A stretch of DNA of 64,000 nt from assembly GCA_038025085.1 (NCBI GenBank), contig CM076147.1, positions 37,548,766-37,612,765 on the forward strand. The letters are read 5' to 3'. The notes below the pieces were generated by a model. The model was not told the origin of the DNA, made no database searches, and worked only from the letters and a program-made list of their open reading frames with translations. Shown piece after piece: positions 37,101 through 48,444 of this stretch (its first letter is position 1; each line of letters starts with the position of its first letter). Made by a program: the position numbers and the translations under genes. This stretch comes from Tetragonia tetragonoides. Its lineage: Eukaryota > Streptophyta > Magnoliopsida > Caryophyllales > Aizoaceae.

Positions 37101-38252
37101 ACAGCCAATAATCTATTTGGCTATAAGAATAACAGAACACTCACAATGATATATCTGAGCCACTAGCAACCATGGGTAATGTCACTTGTCAGAGGAAAAT
37201 AAGTGTTTTCCTTAGTTATATGCAGTAACTGCCATTGCTTGTTTGTTTCCTATACGAGTTTTTCCCAGGATGTGGACTCTCTTTGCCTACCTCTTTTGAT
37301 GGATAGTTCCTCTGTCTGTTCAATCTCTTTTTGGGGTTGTTTCCAATGGGACATCCAAGTCTTTGAGTTTCTGCAATAGGCTTCTTGGAAGGGAGGTCAT
37401 ATGAGAGAGAAAGAAGAATGGAAAAAGAAGAAAAATATCAGTTTGTTTGGGTTAGATAATCATCTCGTATGTAGTAGTAATTGCTGCTGCAATGAACTAT
37501 GTAAAATCTAACCTTGCTGCTCTGTAGGATGCATATGGTAATTTTATATGGTGTCGGCTATTGTTTTCTTCTTTGCAGCTCTTCTAGCATTTGCTATTTT
37601 TCGTCAATAGACTACTGAGTATTGATCCATGTGCTTTTTATTGCTCTTGCTTTTATGGTTTGATTACTCCTCCCTCCCAGGCATGGAATAGCTGCATTGG
37701 AGTTTTATAATCAGGTAAACACTATTTCAATGATGCATTTGTTTCTTGATGCCAAGTTGCAGGTGCGTGGTTAAAGAAGCCCCAAAGGTTCAGAGCAGAT
37801 GTTTTCAGTTTGCTCATTACTCAAAAGACAATCTTCGTTTGTAGAAACATTGTGTCGGAAGTATGGTGCTGTTTTGTATAACCTCTCAGTTTGTATGGAT
37901 ATATAGTTCTATTAAAGCAGTGTGAATGTGATATTTTCCTAATAGTAGTTGAAGCTTGTGATGCTTATGATGAGATCTCACCTACGCGATTTTTCAGTTT
38001 TTTTATTTAGGTTTTGTGTTCACTTACGACGGGTTAATCCCGTCGTGAATGACCAATTACGACGGGTTAGCCTGTCATAGTTGCAAGATACTTACGACGG
38101 GAGAATATCCCGTCGTAAATGGTCATTCGCGACGGGACGCCAAAAACCGTCATAAAGTGCAATAACGACGGTCCCCTTCTACTACGGGGGGGCGATGGGA
38201 AATACCGTCGTAAATGAGCTTTTACGACGGGAAGGCCCTATTTCTAGTAGTG
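34124..38252. mobile_element. CACTA element, 4.1 kb, carrying exon-like host sequence
   Basis: Begins CACTACTTAAGCAGGGTC and ends with the inverse of CACTACTAGAAATAGGGCC. The 3-bp target duplication is TCA on both sides (34,121-34,123 and 38,253-38,255). Subterminal arrays of ACGACGGG and CCCGTCGT words occupy 34,140-34,275 and 38,020-38,240. No transposase is recognisable. The interior looks like a host gene in plus orientation: a CT-rich leader (34,290-34,440), an ATG at 34,450, AG|GT boundaries and conserved exon-like pieces at 36,333-36,388 and 36,501-36,597. This is the pattern of a Pack-CACTA element. Confidence 0.85.
36333..36597 (+). pseudogene. Two spliceable exons inside the CACTA element, unknown protein
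   Basis: Exon a (36,333-36,388, ATG start, donor GTAATA) and exon b (36,501-36,597, acceptor TGAAG, donor GTACCT) join in frame into a 51-residue reading. It begins MERYLVPTEPSSTNPKL, continues IRPRWKRTAVELNGRIE and ends LTGLLIQSYSQ. The frame, phase and splice sites agree, which is unlikely by chance. I do not recognise the family. A further acceptor-like site precedes 'gatgtggactctctttgc' near 37,268, but its link is unsure. It is probably a captured gene fragment. Confidence 0.45.
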
Positions 38253-38255
38253 TCA

Positions 38256-39375
38256 GTTGGGATGTAGATAATATCATGTCCTGGACCTCCTGGTGTCCCA
38301 AATAAAAATTGGAAACAGAGCATCCAAAAAATTCCCAAAGTTGGCCCAACAAAAAATTGGCCCAACCCAATTGACTCGAAAGCACTTGACCAATTTTGAT
38401 CAGATTTGTACCCCACCCAAATCGATTTGACCCGGAATTTTTTTTTAGACTCAAATGGATTCAAGGAAGTTTAATAATCACCAAACCAAAGTGTGATCGA
38501 ACCAAATTGGCATGACCTCGACCCAAAACCGACCAGAACCTTTCATATACCAATTATGATTTATAACTATATAAGCAAAATAGCAGGAAGAGGTACAAAC
38601 ATGTCTACAATAGCAAAACCAAAAAAAAGTAAAAAAAAATAAAAAAAATAAATAAAAATTAAGGGAATTCATCCAACAACTTTGAACCCAGAAAACACAA
38701 AATTGATTTAAACCAAATTGATCCCATTAATTGAAAATTTGGCATATAAACTTCCATTCATACAAAAGTACAGCCCAAAAATGTTCTAATCACTTTGAAC
38801 CAAATCGACAAAAATTAGCAAAGAGATGGATTTTATCTTACCTTGGAACCATCGATCTGCAACATTGAACTGAATCGAGAACGAATTGATTTCCAGCCGC
38901 AACAGCAAAAAAAATTCTCCCAAATCCTTAAACATATTACATATCTGGAGAAAATAGTTTACTTTACCTTGTTATTAGCGTTGGCCATTAATGAATTGCT
39001 GTAGTCTGATGCTTGAACCCTTCTTCAATCGGTGAGTTTGTGCTTGTTGATCCTCTTCCAGGCATGGCGAATTTAGAGAGAGAATACCATAATAAGAAAG
39101 AAAATTAGAGAGAGAAGAGTAGATAGAGGAGGCGGGAGATTAGCGAGAAACTTATAGTGGGAATACTGAATAGGGATAGGTAGATCAAAATATCAAACAA
39201 CTGGTGGGATTTCAAGGCAGTAATAAAAAGAGTAGTTGGAAGGATTTTAGGTGATTACCGTATGGAGTAATTGTTTTGAGTAACTGGAAGTCTGGAACCG
39301 TAGGCTCTAGAAACATCAGAAACTTTGGGCGGGAAAAAATTACACCACATCAGCAATGATGATGTCAGCCGTTTT
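38256..39375. other. Intergenic, partial repeats only
   Basis: Contains 'ttggcccaacccaattgac' type words (38,335-38,540) like those of the degraded hAT family, then AT-rich sequence and a CT/GA-rich stretch near 39,070-39,140 that could be a leader. No supported open frame. Confidence 0.35.
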
Positions 39376-39500
39376 TGTTTTAGTAATAGTTATAGATCCT
39401 AACATTTTAGTTTTAGTCGTTTTTGTTTTAGTAATAGTTATAAATCCTAACGTTTTGTTTTAGTAATAGTTATAGATCCTAACGTTTTAGTTTTAGTCGT
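39376..39500. repeat. Short tandem repeat, about 2.5 units
   Basis: The phrase 'gttttagtaatagttata(g/a)atcctaac' occurs three times with 'ttttagttttagtcgt' spacers. The spacing between occurrences is about 51 bp and then about 36 bp. Confidence 0.85.
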
Positions 39501-39855
39501 GTAGAGTATACTTCTAACAAGAAGTATTCTGAATTTCTGATGTCCACAATCCACATCCTACATCGCATATCCCACATTCGTGATCAATCAATATATTAAT
39601 CCTACAAGATCAACATTTGTTGAATTTTTTCAAAGTTACTTTTCTTTTTCCATCAGTGTTCACATTTGGGTTTACAAATTCAAATTCAGCAATTGTACAC
39701 AAAGAAAATGCACCCACCATGTGCTTATAACTATTTACAAACGGTTTCATACACTTTGGTCCCAAGAAGAAGAAAAAAAATATATCAATGTAATCATACA
39801 ATTAATTACAGAATTTGATGATTTTAACCCACACAAATTCAAATTTCAAACTCTG

Positions 39856-40473
39856 TCAACCCATCATTTTAGCAAACTCATCAAAACTAAGAACCCCATC
39901 CCCATTAACATCATAAACCCTAATCATCCCTTCACATTCCCCAACCGTTTTCTTATCCCCCAACCGACTCATCATTTTCTTCAAACTCCGCGGAGTAATG
40001 CAAAGTCGCAGACTACCATCCTTATTAACATCGCTATACATCTCGAACGCAACCTTAAGCTCCTCTGTTTTCTCTTCGGGAGACATTCCATTTCCCTCCA
40101 TTAACCTCTCGAAATCCGCCAAGCTCAACAACCCGTCCCCATCCGAATCCGAACTCACCACCGCCATCTCCGCCTCCTCCGCCGATAACTGCTGAGCTCC
40201 GACGGCTTTCACGCACCGCCGGAGATCCACCGGCGAGATTTTTCCGTCACCGTCGTCGTCGATGTATCGAAACAGTTTCTCAATCTCACCGCTGAATTCT
40301 CTCTCCTCTGAATAACCCTCCGATGATGACGACGTCCATGAGCACGGCGATGACATCGTCGATAATGGCTGTTCTGCCATTGTTGTTGTCGGCGTAATCA
40401 CCTCTAGCTTGCTGATTTTCTCTCTCCTCTTTGGGAGCATCTTCTTGCAGAAACTCTTCAACTTTGCAGACAT
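39856..40473 (-). CDS. Calmodulin-like (CML) EF-hand protein, 205 aa, intronless
   Basis: A single open frame with ATG at 40,473. The first ~60 residues are a basic then Ser-rich extension (MSAKLKSFCKKMLPKRREK), unlike canonical calmodulin. Four EF-hand loops follow: DDDGDGKISPVD (72-83), DSDGDGLLSLAD (109-120), DVNKDGSLRLCI (148-159) and DVNGDGVLSFDE (188-199). Loops 1 and 2 have Asp rather than Glu at position 12, and loop 3 ends in Ile, so it is probably a poor Ca2+ binder. Loop 4 is canonical. Plant CMLs of this layout are cytosolic or nuclear Ca2+ sensors induced by stress. A TATAAA box lies about 90 bp upstream of the start codon. The ortholog is not assigned. Confidence 0.92.
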   Translation of the reverse strand: MSAKLKSFCKKMLPKRREKISKLEVITPTTTMAEQPLSTMSSPCSWTSSSSEGYSEEREFSGEIEKLFRYIDDDGDGKISPVDLRRCVKAVGAQQLSAEEAEMAVVSSDSDGDGLLSLADFERLMEGNGMSPEEKTEELKVAFEMYSDVNKDGSLRLCITPRSLKKMMSRLGDKKTVGECEGMIRVYDVNGDGVLSFDEFAKMMG

Positions 40474-40563
40474 TTTTGTTTTTCTCTTGATCTCTGTAAG
40501 ATTATTGATTTGTGTTTTTGTTTGATGATTTTGGTTTTGCTGTGGGTTTTAATTTATGAGAGG

Positions 40564-40569
40564 TTTATA
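40564..40569 (-). promoter_or_regulatory. TATA box of the CML gene
   Basis: TATAAA on the minus strand (in CAGCATATAAACC), about 90 bp upstream of the ATG. That would give a 5' leader of roughly 55-65 nt. Confidence 0.6.
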
Positions 40570-40847
40570 TGCTGAGAATAGAAAGTTCTAGATGGTGAAA
40601 AGCACACAGATTTTATTTTTTCAGTTAAGCTGTTGGAGAATTTGGTGGCTATGGGCTAAGAATTATATATACACAGCGGTTTGGCGGTTTCCATTGTGCT
40701 AAAAATAAAAAAAAGAAATTAGCGTTTCGAGATAGGAAATGACGTGGCGGCTTAGCGTTTGCTTGCTACGCGTTAAGGAAATTTCGTTTGTACCTTCCAG
40801 GACATCAAATGGTACTGCAATTTGACCTCTTGCTTACGCAATACACA

Positions 40848-41640
40848 CTTGTTCTACTACTTGGGTAAATTTTTAATATCATTTAGTTTTCTCCCTAAGC
40901 TTCCTTTTGCCTTTTGTTTTAATGATTGTATTTGTATATGAGATTAGGTGATTAGATTATAGAAAGCATAGACAGAGGGTTTGAAACTAACGAGGAATAA
41001 GTTAATCAATTGTTAATTATGTTTTTCCGTTGTTGTTAGCGTGTGTCATGCGGCCGCCAAATTTTCATGTCGGTCTATTGTGTTTTATACTTATTATTTT
41101 GTTGGTTCTTTATCATATTTATATTTTAATAATAAAAAATTATAAGGTAGATATTTCAAGTTTTCAATCATTAACTTTTAGAAAGTCATGAGTTGAGACT
41201 TTAGCAGTTGAGCTAATTGATGATATACTCGTATATGTGAATCTTGTTCAGCATTGTAATTAATCATGCAGATGACATGTTTAGTAGTTTCAATTGGTAG
41301 TAATACAGAATATTATTGTCTTTTGTTAATTCATCATCGAAAAATGGTTGTATGTTTGTGATGTTTCCTTCACACAAATCTAAAGAATTTTTTATTTTTG
41401 TGTTATTTATTTATTTATTTATTTTTATTTTACACTAAAGGTGTGTTTATAATTGTGCTTCAAATTAAAATGGAATTTGATCGTGTTTGTCGTATGACTT
41501 TTATCTAGTAGAATTCGTTTTTGCTTCAAAAGAAGAAAAAAAATGATTGTACTTCACCTTAACATTTTTTCTTTTAATTCGTTTTTTTATTAAACTGTTT
41601 AGGAACAAAAATCTATACACTCCACTTCTTACCAAAACAG
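40848..41640. repeat. Diverged segmental repeat, copy 1
   Basis: Blocks such as 'ttctactacttgggtaaa', 'ccctaagcttcctt', 'gccgccaaattttcat', 'tattattttgttggtt' and 'tgtttccttca' recur in the same order at about 47,405-48,430. The intervening sequence differs by indels. The copy begins just upstream of the CML gene. A piece near 41,890-41,950 ('ggaggctcatgtacatg') recurs at 46,643-46,690. Confidence 0.6.
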
Positions 41641-42224
41641 TTACCACCTTATAACATTATTGTTGTACACATAATAACAACCTCTCAAATAAGATTTTCC
41701 CGCGAAAAACAATCATGATATCATACCAAAATATTTCATGTTTCATAGAAAAATGATTAATAATTCAGGTTAAATTATCTCATATATATTGTACTCATCT
41801 GGTAAGTTAAGTTCCATTATTTTCTTATTTTTATAAAATAGAGTGATTTAGTATTTGTTTTTCTTTTTGTTTGATTTCTCCATTAAAACTCAGGTGTGTA
41901 GTTGAGCCGTAAGGAGACGGAGGCTCATGTACATGCTAATCCAAAGGTAATCTATGTTCAACTTGACTTTAGAATCCAAACTGACTAGGTTCAAATTGAT
42001 TTTAGAGTTTAAGCTGTATTCGAGTGCCAAATACCATAAAGGAATGACGATCAAAGTGAAAAAAGAGGTGGAATATAACCATCTTTCAGAATCTTTGATA
42101 ACCATATAGTGAATATGAAAAAAAATTAAGTACTATATCCATATAATAGTTCAGATTTTTCGAGTTGCAAAAACTAACACACACAAAATTACTACACCAT
42201 CGATGATCATAAACCCCAACACAC

Positions 42225-42227
<3 letters not shown>

Positions 42228-42285
<58 letters not shown>
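42228..42285. repeat. (TA)n microsatellite
   Basis: About 29 TA units directly abutting the terminal inverted repeat of the element at 42,286. Confidence 0.95.
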
Positions 42286-42289
<4 letters not shown>

Positions 42290-43731
42290 GAGGGTTCAAG
42301 TGAGAACTTCTAATCTCAACCATTTGATCTGATATGGACGGATAAGATTTACACTGTAGCTTTTAAGTGGCACAAGTAGAAGAAAAAACAAAAGCTACTG
42401 GTGGAAAAAAAAGAAGAGAAGGTATGGGATACACTCGACATTCATTCATCAGTCTCTCAACTCTTCATCTCTCTATCAAAAATCTCCGGCGAACAAGATT
42501 CGTTTCATTGTCCCTCTTAGCCTTCTCGTCTTCAACCAAAAACATATCTAATTTCGAATTTTCGTTAAAGGTCATCGACTCATCATTTTTTGGGTCGAAA
42601 TTAATCAGTAGTTACATATAAGTTAGTGTTAGCTTTTTTTTTTGGGGGGGGGGGGGAGGGCTTGCCCTGTTACTTGGGTTTGAAAATTGTATATAATTTA
42701 CTGTTTCAGAAAATTGGCCTAACCATTATTGTTTAGTGGTTCAAAAATTGAACTGAAATCATGCCCCAATAGTTGCCAATTTTTTGTACATTGAAAGTGA
42801 CTTCAGTGATTTGGCTAGGTGTTACTTTGTATAAGAACAATTAATTTGCTGAAAACATCAGTTTGTATGCGAAGTGGGAAATGGAGGAAATTGGGAGATG
42901 GAGGGATTTTTTTTTTTTTTTTGATAGGACTATAGGAGGGAGATGGAAGGAGTTGGCAATGGAGTAGGGATGTAAATGGATCGGATTCGGATCGGGTGGA
43001 GCATCATCCGTTCCATCCGCGAAATAGATCTAATCAATCCGCTCCATCCGTCATCCGCGAACCATCCAATCCGTCCGTCATCCGCGGATTAGTGGATGGA
43101 TCGGGTGCTTAACGGTTTATGGACTAAAACTATTAAATAGACCCAACTATAATAAAACTATTAGTAGTCAAACAAAACTTCAACTCGTATACGATTATTT
43201 TACCTCGTAAGAATAAAAATAACACAATTTAGTTTAAATAATAACAATACAAATTAGAAAACAAGTAAAATTAAACTAAGATGTAAATATAACATAGGTT
43301 TGATATCTTTTTATATAATTCTTTTACACGTTTATATCTAAACGGGTGATGGATGGATTCGCGGATCGGGTTAGCGGGTGAGAAATCTCATCCATCATCC
43401 GCTCCATCCGCCATCCGATCCATCCGTCATCCGCTCCATTATCCATTTAATCGGGTTTTAATCCATATATTCGGTTCGGATGGAGCGGGTATCCGCGGAT
43501 CATGAATCCATTTACATCCCTACAATGGAGGAAATCATGAGGGAGAGAGATGGGAAAATGTTGTGGGTTTTCAGACCTATTCTCTCTACGTTTTTCTTGT
43601 TTTCTTTTTTATTTTTTTTTTACTGCTTATTATGCTTTGTGTCACTTAAAACTTAAGCGCCTGAGACTACACGTTCTCATGTTTAATTTGGATTTTCATT
43701 TTAAGAGGGGTTCTCATTTGAACCCTCCCTT
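42286..43731. mobile_element. TIR element with TA-rich flanks, containing a nested hAT element
   Basis: Left terminus AGGGGAGGGTTCAAGTGAG and right terminus CATTTGAACCCTCCCT are inverted over about 22 bp with three mismatches. Both sides are flanked by TATATA, so the target duplication cannot be read. Without the nested element (42,965-43,522) it is about 0.88 kb. The left part (42,420-42,560) has a leader-like CT-rich stretch followed by 'atctccggcgaacaagattcg', perhaps captured host sequence. Superfamily not certain. Confidence 0.65.
42965..43522. mobile_element. Non-autonomous hAT-type element with ATCCG-word array
   Basis: Ends TAGGGATGTAAATGGAT and its inverse ATCCATTTACATCCCTA. A perfect 8-bp target duplication CAATGGAG lies at 42,957-42,964 and 43,523-43,530. 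Both subterminal regions are dense in 'catccgc' and 'gcggat' words and the middle is AT-rich. It is nested inside the TIR element at 42,286-43,731. Confidence 0.9.
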
Positions 43732-43733
43732 AT

Positions 43734-44408
43734 ATATATAGAGAGAGAGAAAACCAACATCAAGCGCGAACTATAATTTATAAGCGAACAATGCGAACTA
43801 ATAATCTATGTCCTTCATTTCTCTAATCGACGACTGAGATATGCTTTCCAACCGTCCCCAAAAAAGAGATCGGACACTCCCGTCCCGTTGTTCTCTTTCC
43901 TCCATCACGCACTCTCTCTCCTCACCCTAAACCGTCACCCTCGAATGGATTATACCACCAGCACCGTACCTCATTGGAGGTTTCTGAGCCACCCTAACCA
44001 CCAGTCCACCACCGTCTTCAATTTTCTTTCTCTTCCGCCCATCTCTGTAACTATAATATTCCCGATGGACTATGACCTGTCACTAAATTCAGTGAGCTTG
44101 ATGTGTGGTGTGCTGTATAAATTAAAACTTCTTCATTTGTGATGTCAATTAAGGTGAGGAGCATTGAGTATGCAATGAAATGGCCATAGCCATGGCCCAT
44201 GGGTAATGTGATCGGGCAGACAAACAAAAAGGGAGGACAAGAGAAAGTAAAGTAACAGTGGGCCCAAAATATTGATGTGGCTGATTGAAACAGTAACAAA
44301 AGAGTGAAAGAGTGGACAAATCTTGACGCTAGAATTTGATAATGGACGACTTTGATAGGTTCGCAGATAAATAATGGTTCGCATTAGATCTGGACTCTCT
44401 CTATATGT
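43734..44408. mobile_element. Candidate TIR element adjacent to the previous one
   Basis: Starts 'tatatatagagagagag' and ends 'ctctctctatatgta', which are inverted. 'gttcgca' and 'tgcgaac' words lie inward of each end. The interior contains a CT-rich leader-like part and short frames with no known match. The boundaries are simple sequence, so this is tentative. Confidence 0.4.
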
Positions 44409-44701
44409 AATTCAGATGACCGATCATTTTCTCGATTTATTTTTTTTTCCGCTAATTGTTGTTCGCTATTGTACTACCCTTGTCATGACCAAGTCAGAAA
44501 GTATAAAAGAAAGAACAAATCAGGAAACAATACCTAAATGATAACGTTCGATTTTATGCTCCGTAAGTTGGTCTGCAAACTTAAAATTGGCGTCGCATCT
44601 TATGCATTATTTAGTTGTAAAACAATTAACAACAATAACAAACCCATATAAGCCCGATAAGCAGGGACACTAGTTATTTTCCTCTATGTTTTGTTTTTTC
44701 C

Positions 44702-44898
44702 TCAGTTTTGGATACCATTGCGATGATTTTCCCTATCAATTTTTTCTAATAATGGGTTGATGTTCAATAATGTCGTTTAAGCCACTAACCTAACGTAACA
44801 TAATGTAACCCAATCATTAATTTAACACGCAAATAAAATCAGAAAATATTTTAGATATTTTAACAATAATAATATTATTGAACCGTAAGCGAAACAAT
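44702..44898. repeat. ~195-bp direct repeat, left copy
   Basis: From 'ttttggataccattgcgatg' to 'attattgaaccgtaag', repeated at 45,657-45,857 at roughly 88-90% by eye. The copies flank the mobile-domain-like fragment. Confidence 0.85.
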
Positions 44899-44947
44899 AA
44901 GATAATTGTTATGTGTATATATATCAGTATGATGCACAGTAGGGGCT

Positions 44948-45244
44948 GTGAAGCTGAATGATGGTACATCATTTTATTTTGGACTGCAAGATGTTCTTCA
45001 TTTGTCTTGTTTACCTATTGATGGTAAACCAATTGTCAAACTACATGGTCAAGATGATTTAGTTCCATGGATTGACATAATTGTTGTCAGTTCCTTAAAG
45101 ATCCGTGATTTGAAGAAGTTTGTTGAGAGCTTTAATGCCTGTGCTGAGAATGCTTCTGAGGAAGATCTTTTGAGAGTCAACCGTGCCACGGCTCTGATCG
45201 GGATAGAGACGATAACCGATCAAGATTTTCAGGTGCTCTTCTGA
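44948..45244 (+). pseudogene. Plant-mobile-domain-like fragment
   Basis: A 98-residue frame begins KLNDGTSFYFGLQDVLHLSC and continues LPIDGKPIV. This resembles the start of the plant mobile domain found in MAIN-like proteins and transposons ('...LxDGsxFxFGLxDVLHLtGLPIDGkP'). The rest (about residues 35-98) shows no further clear match and the frame then stops. No intron or second exon could be joined. Probably a transposon-derived fragment. Confidence 0.45.
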
Positions 45245-45656
45245 AGCCTTGGCATTGCCATCTTGTCAAAAATGTTGACGAGATAAAGACGTATGCTGGG
45301 AGCTGCATGGGCCAAATTTCATTCCAACCTGTGATCCATCGAGCAAAAAAGTAACACAAATCTCAATGTTTTTGGTTGTGTGCATGCCTTCCTGGTAAGT
45401 GGTGATGTGCTATGTTTGTGCTTATGAACATTGTCCTTTATAGATCTTTCATAAACTGTTTTTTTTGTTCTTTGATTATAGATTTCAGTACTTTGTCGAA
45501 TATCGTATGTCGTTTTTGTTTTTTCCCGTGCAATAGTCGGCCCATCTAACCAACTTCCAGTCATGCGCTCATGGACGAGATCTATGGGGAATGTTTTCCA
45601 TGATAGCAAGCACTCAAACACCTCGCAGGAGTTTTGAGCTATTTCTTGCAACTGTC

Positions 45657-45857
45657 ATTTTGGATACCATTGCGATGATTTCCCTATCAATTTTTTCTAA
45701 TAGTGGGTTGATATTCAATAATGTCGTTTACGCCATTGGCATAACTAACCTAACCTAACGTAACATAACTTAACCCAATCATTAATTAGACACGCAAATA
45801 AAATCAGAAAATATTTAAGATACTTTAACAATAATAACATTACTGAATGGTAAGAGA
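45657..45857. repeat. ~195-bp direct repeat, right copy
   Basis: Partner of 44,702-44,898 with a small insertion ('cattggcataacta'). A third weak echo of the following sequence ('aataataagataattcgtatg') lies near 46,262, matching 'aacaataagataattgttatg' at 44,893. Confidence 0.85.
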
Positions 45858-47039
45858 AATGTGTGAGCATCCTAGGCTTTTAAAAAATTGATTTAAAAGA
45901 AAAAAAAGTATGGTGCTTATATTTTACTGTAATAGAAAAGGTTTGTCTTGCTAATATATGGTGCTTGTCTTACTGCAATTCAATTGAGAAGATACTAGAT
46001 ATACGCATTTATAATATATGGTATTAATTTTACTGTTATCCAAACGAATTGAACCAAACAAAATTTATTTCATAAAAATTATCTTTTAAAACTAGAAATA
46101 GAAAAACAAATTTTAATGTTTTAAAAACAAAAACATTAGAAGCTGAAACATACACTACCTTCTTTTTTGAGATTTTTTTTCTAAAGTTTTTTCCATTTTC
46201 CATTTTTTTATTTTTTTCTAATATTATTTGAATGGTGGTTGATGAGCTATATTGAATTCGAAATAATAAGATAATTCGTATGCGCTTATATATATCACAT
46301 ATATATGTATGAGGCTTTCACCAGTTCCAGATCCTTTATCATCGGTGCTGGATGGTAAGATTCATGCTTTAATACAGATGTGATAAAGCGTTGGAGCGGA
46401 ATTCCCCTAACTCTAATATCTTTCTTTTTCCCTTTGTGTTTTGTTTTCTTAATTGTTGTGTTTAATTATTTTTTAGGTAAACCTATTGGTCATTGGGGCT
46501 TGGAATAGTACCTGGGCGATCTGCATTTGCAGATTGTATTCGTATATGGTAATTTTTGTTTCATTTTTTTTCTTCTTATTTTTAATAATATAAATCAATT
46601 TAGTTTTTGTTTTTGTTATATTTCTCTCCTTTAAAACTTATGCGTGTAGTTGAGTTGAGCGGAGGCTCATGTACATGTTATTCCAGAGGCAGCGGCAACA
46701 TCAATCCATTATCCTCATTTGATAGTCTAAAAGTGCCAATGAAACTCTGGATCAACCCAACACCTCAGAAGTTTTTGGTACAAGTCAACTATTAGTCAAC
46801 CAAAAAAGTGGTAATGGACACGAACCTTTTTAACAAATTTCCCAATAGGAATTCATTTTTTGAGAATTGATTGTTGGTTTTGTTGACAATCTTCTAATAT
46901 TGTGGTAAGTGACGCATAAATTATAATTTGAGTGTTTGCATATCAAAGTAGAGCTGATCATTTTTTTTTTTCAGACTTTCTTATTTGCTTTGTCATTTGG
47001 GTTTAAGTAGACCACATAACAAAATTACAATAACTTTTA
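45858..47039. other. Repeat-derived intergenic DNA
   Basis: AT-rich, with a piece (46,643-46,690) shared with 41,890-41,950. No supported gene; short frames lack similarity. Confidence 0.35.
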
Positions 47040-47185
47040 TAAAATAGTCTTTTATTAAATTTTGGTGAGACGGGATCACTTTTTTCAATGAAACAAGGGT
47101 CATTGCTCACCATCAGTGACCCCTACATTTCTAAATAGTGACCATATTTTTATTTGAGTTGGTCTCACACAAGACTTACTACCAT
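47040..47185. repeat. Dispersed ~150-bp 'gtgaccc' repeat, copy 2
   Basis: Runs from 'aaaatagtcttttattaa' through 'gagacgggatcac' and 'agtgacccctacatttct' to 'ggtctcacacaagacttact', parallel to 29,408-29,560. Confidence 0.6.
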
Positions 47186-47228
47186 ATATAAAAGATCAAG
47201 AAAGAAAAAAATGTAGACTATATATATT

Positions 47229-47400
47229 AGAGCTAATTAAAACGGGTTTGTTGACTAGCAAAAAAAAATTAAAACGGGTTTGGGCTGGAAGCGGATCGAT
47301 CCTACTGTGTTTGTTAAGCCCACGGACAGAGTCAACAAGCATGCTTTGGCTGGGCTCACGGCCGGGTCCCTATAAATTTACAATCGGGCTGAGCTACGCA
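47229..47400. mobile_element. Possible degraded hAT-type element
   Basis: Begins TAGAGCTAATTAAAACGGG and contains 'gggctggaag' and 'ggctgggctcacggccggg' words like the other word-array elements. No clear right end or target duplication. Confidence 0.35.
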
Positions 47401-47404
47401 TTAT

Positions 47405-48430
47405 AGACTAGTTCTACTTGGGTAAACTTTTTACTAAAATTTGTGTTCCCCCTAAGCTTCCTTCTGTGCAACCGGTGATTTAATGAATTGTTAATTATTT
47501 TTACGTGTGATGTGCAACCGCCAAATTTTCATATCGGTTTATTGTGTTTACAATAAATATTGTGTGAAACAAATTCACATAAAAATAGGATTATTAAATA
47601 GAAATGTAGGGGTCATTTATTATGAGTTGTGACTTTTGTTTCACTAAAAAGTTATCTTCGTTTTACCAAAAGTTACAAAAATATAGTTTTAAACAAGTTT
47701 TTGTGTTATATTTATACATATATTATTTTGTTGGTTTTCTATGTTACTTATATTTAAATCACAAAATTTTTTCTATAAAACGGTCTTTTCGTAACTTTTA
47801 ATATTATGGATCACTTTTTAATGAAATAAGAATTGCTCACCATCAGCCAGATATTTTAAAATTGTCTAGTGCAAGTCACTTGAGCAACAAGTTGGGTGTC
47901 GGTCATTATGTTAGAACTTGCATTTCTTACATAGGGCGGCATAGATAGCATTATGCCATTATCCAAGTTGGTACTGCATTTCGAGGAGGTGACAAGGATT
48001 TTTCTATCTTACTGTATTGGATAAGGGAAGGATAATGATACTTGTATAATGGTTATACATTACAATTTTTTATTTTTATGTGAAAGCAATGATAATTTAC
48101 CCTTGCTACTTGGAATTTCAGAGAGACATATATGATAGAGTGAAAAAAGGAAGAGGAGAAAAATAGACAAAAAAAAGAAGTTGTAATGTACAATAATTGT
48201 ACAAGATTCATTTTCCATAAGGGAATCGAATTGCATTGAAAGTTTAAAAGAAAAGTGGAGGGATACTGCCATACTGGTGAGTGGTGAGGAAGATGTGTCT
48301 ATTTTTAATTGATCATCGGAAAAGGGATTCAATGTATGTTTCCTTCATGCATATCTAAAAGGTGCATTATGGTTTTGCTTCAAATAAAAACCTTTCTTGC
48401 ATTGTTTCCTTTTTGTTTTTTTACAAACTT
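47405..48430. repeat. Diverged segmental repeat, copy 2
   Basis: Counterpart of 40,848-41,640: 'ttctacttgggtaaac', 'ccctaagcttcctt', 'accgccaaattttcat', 'tattattttgttggtt' and 'tgtttccttcatgc' in the same order. It is interrupted by two copies of the dispersed 'gtgaccc' repeat (47,565-47,695 inverted; 47,775-47,850). Confidence 0.55.
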
Positions 48431-48444
48431 CTCTTTTGGGCACA

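Noticed and set aside
39580..40104. 174-codon frame on the plus strand
   Set aside because: It is antisense to the CML gene, whose EF-hands settle the coding strand.
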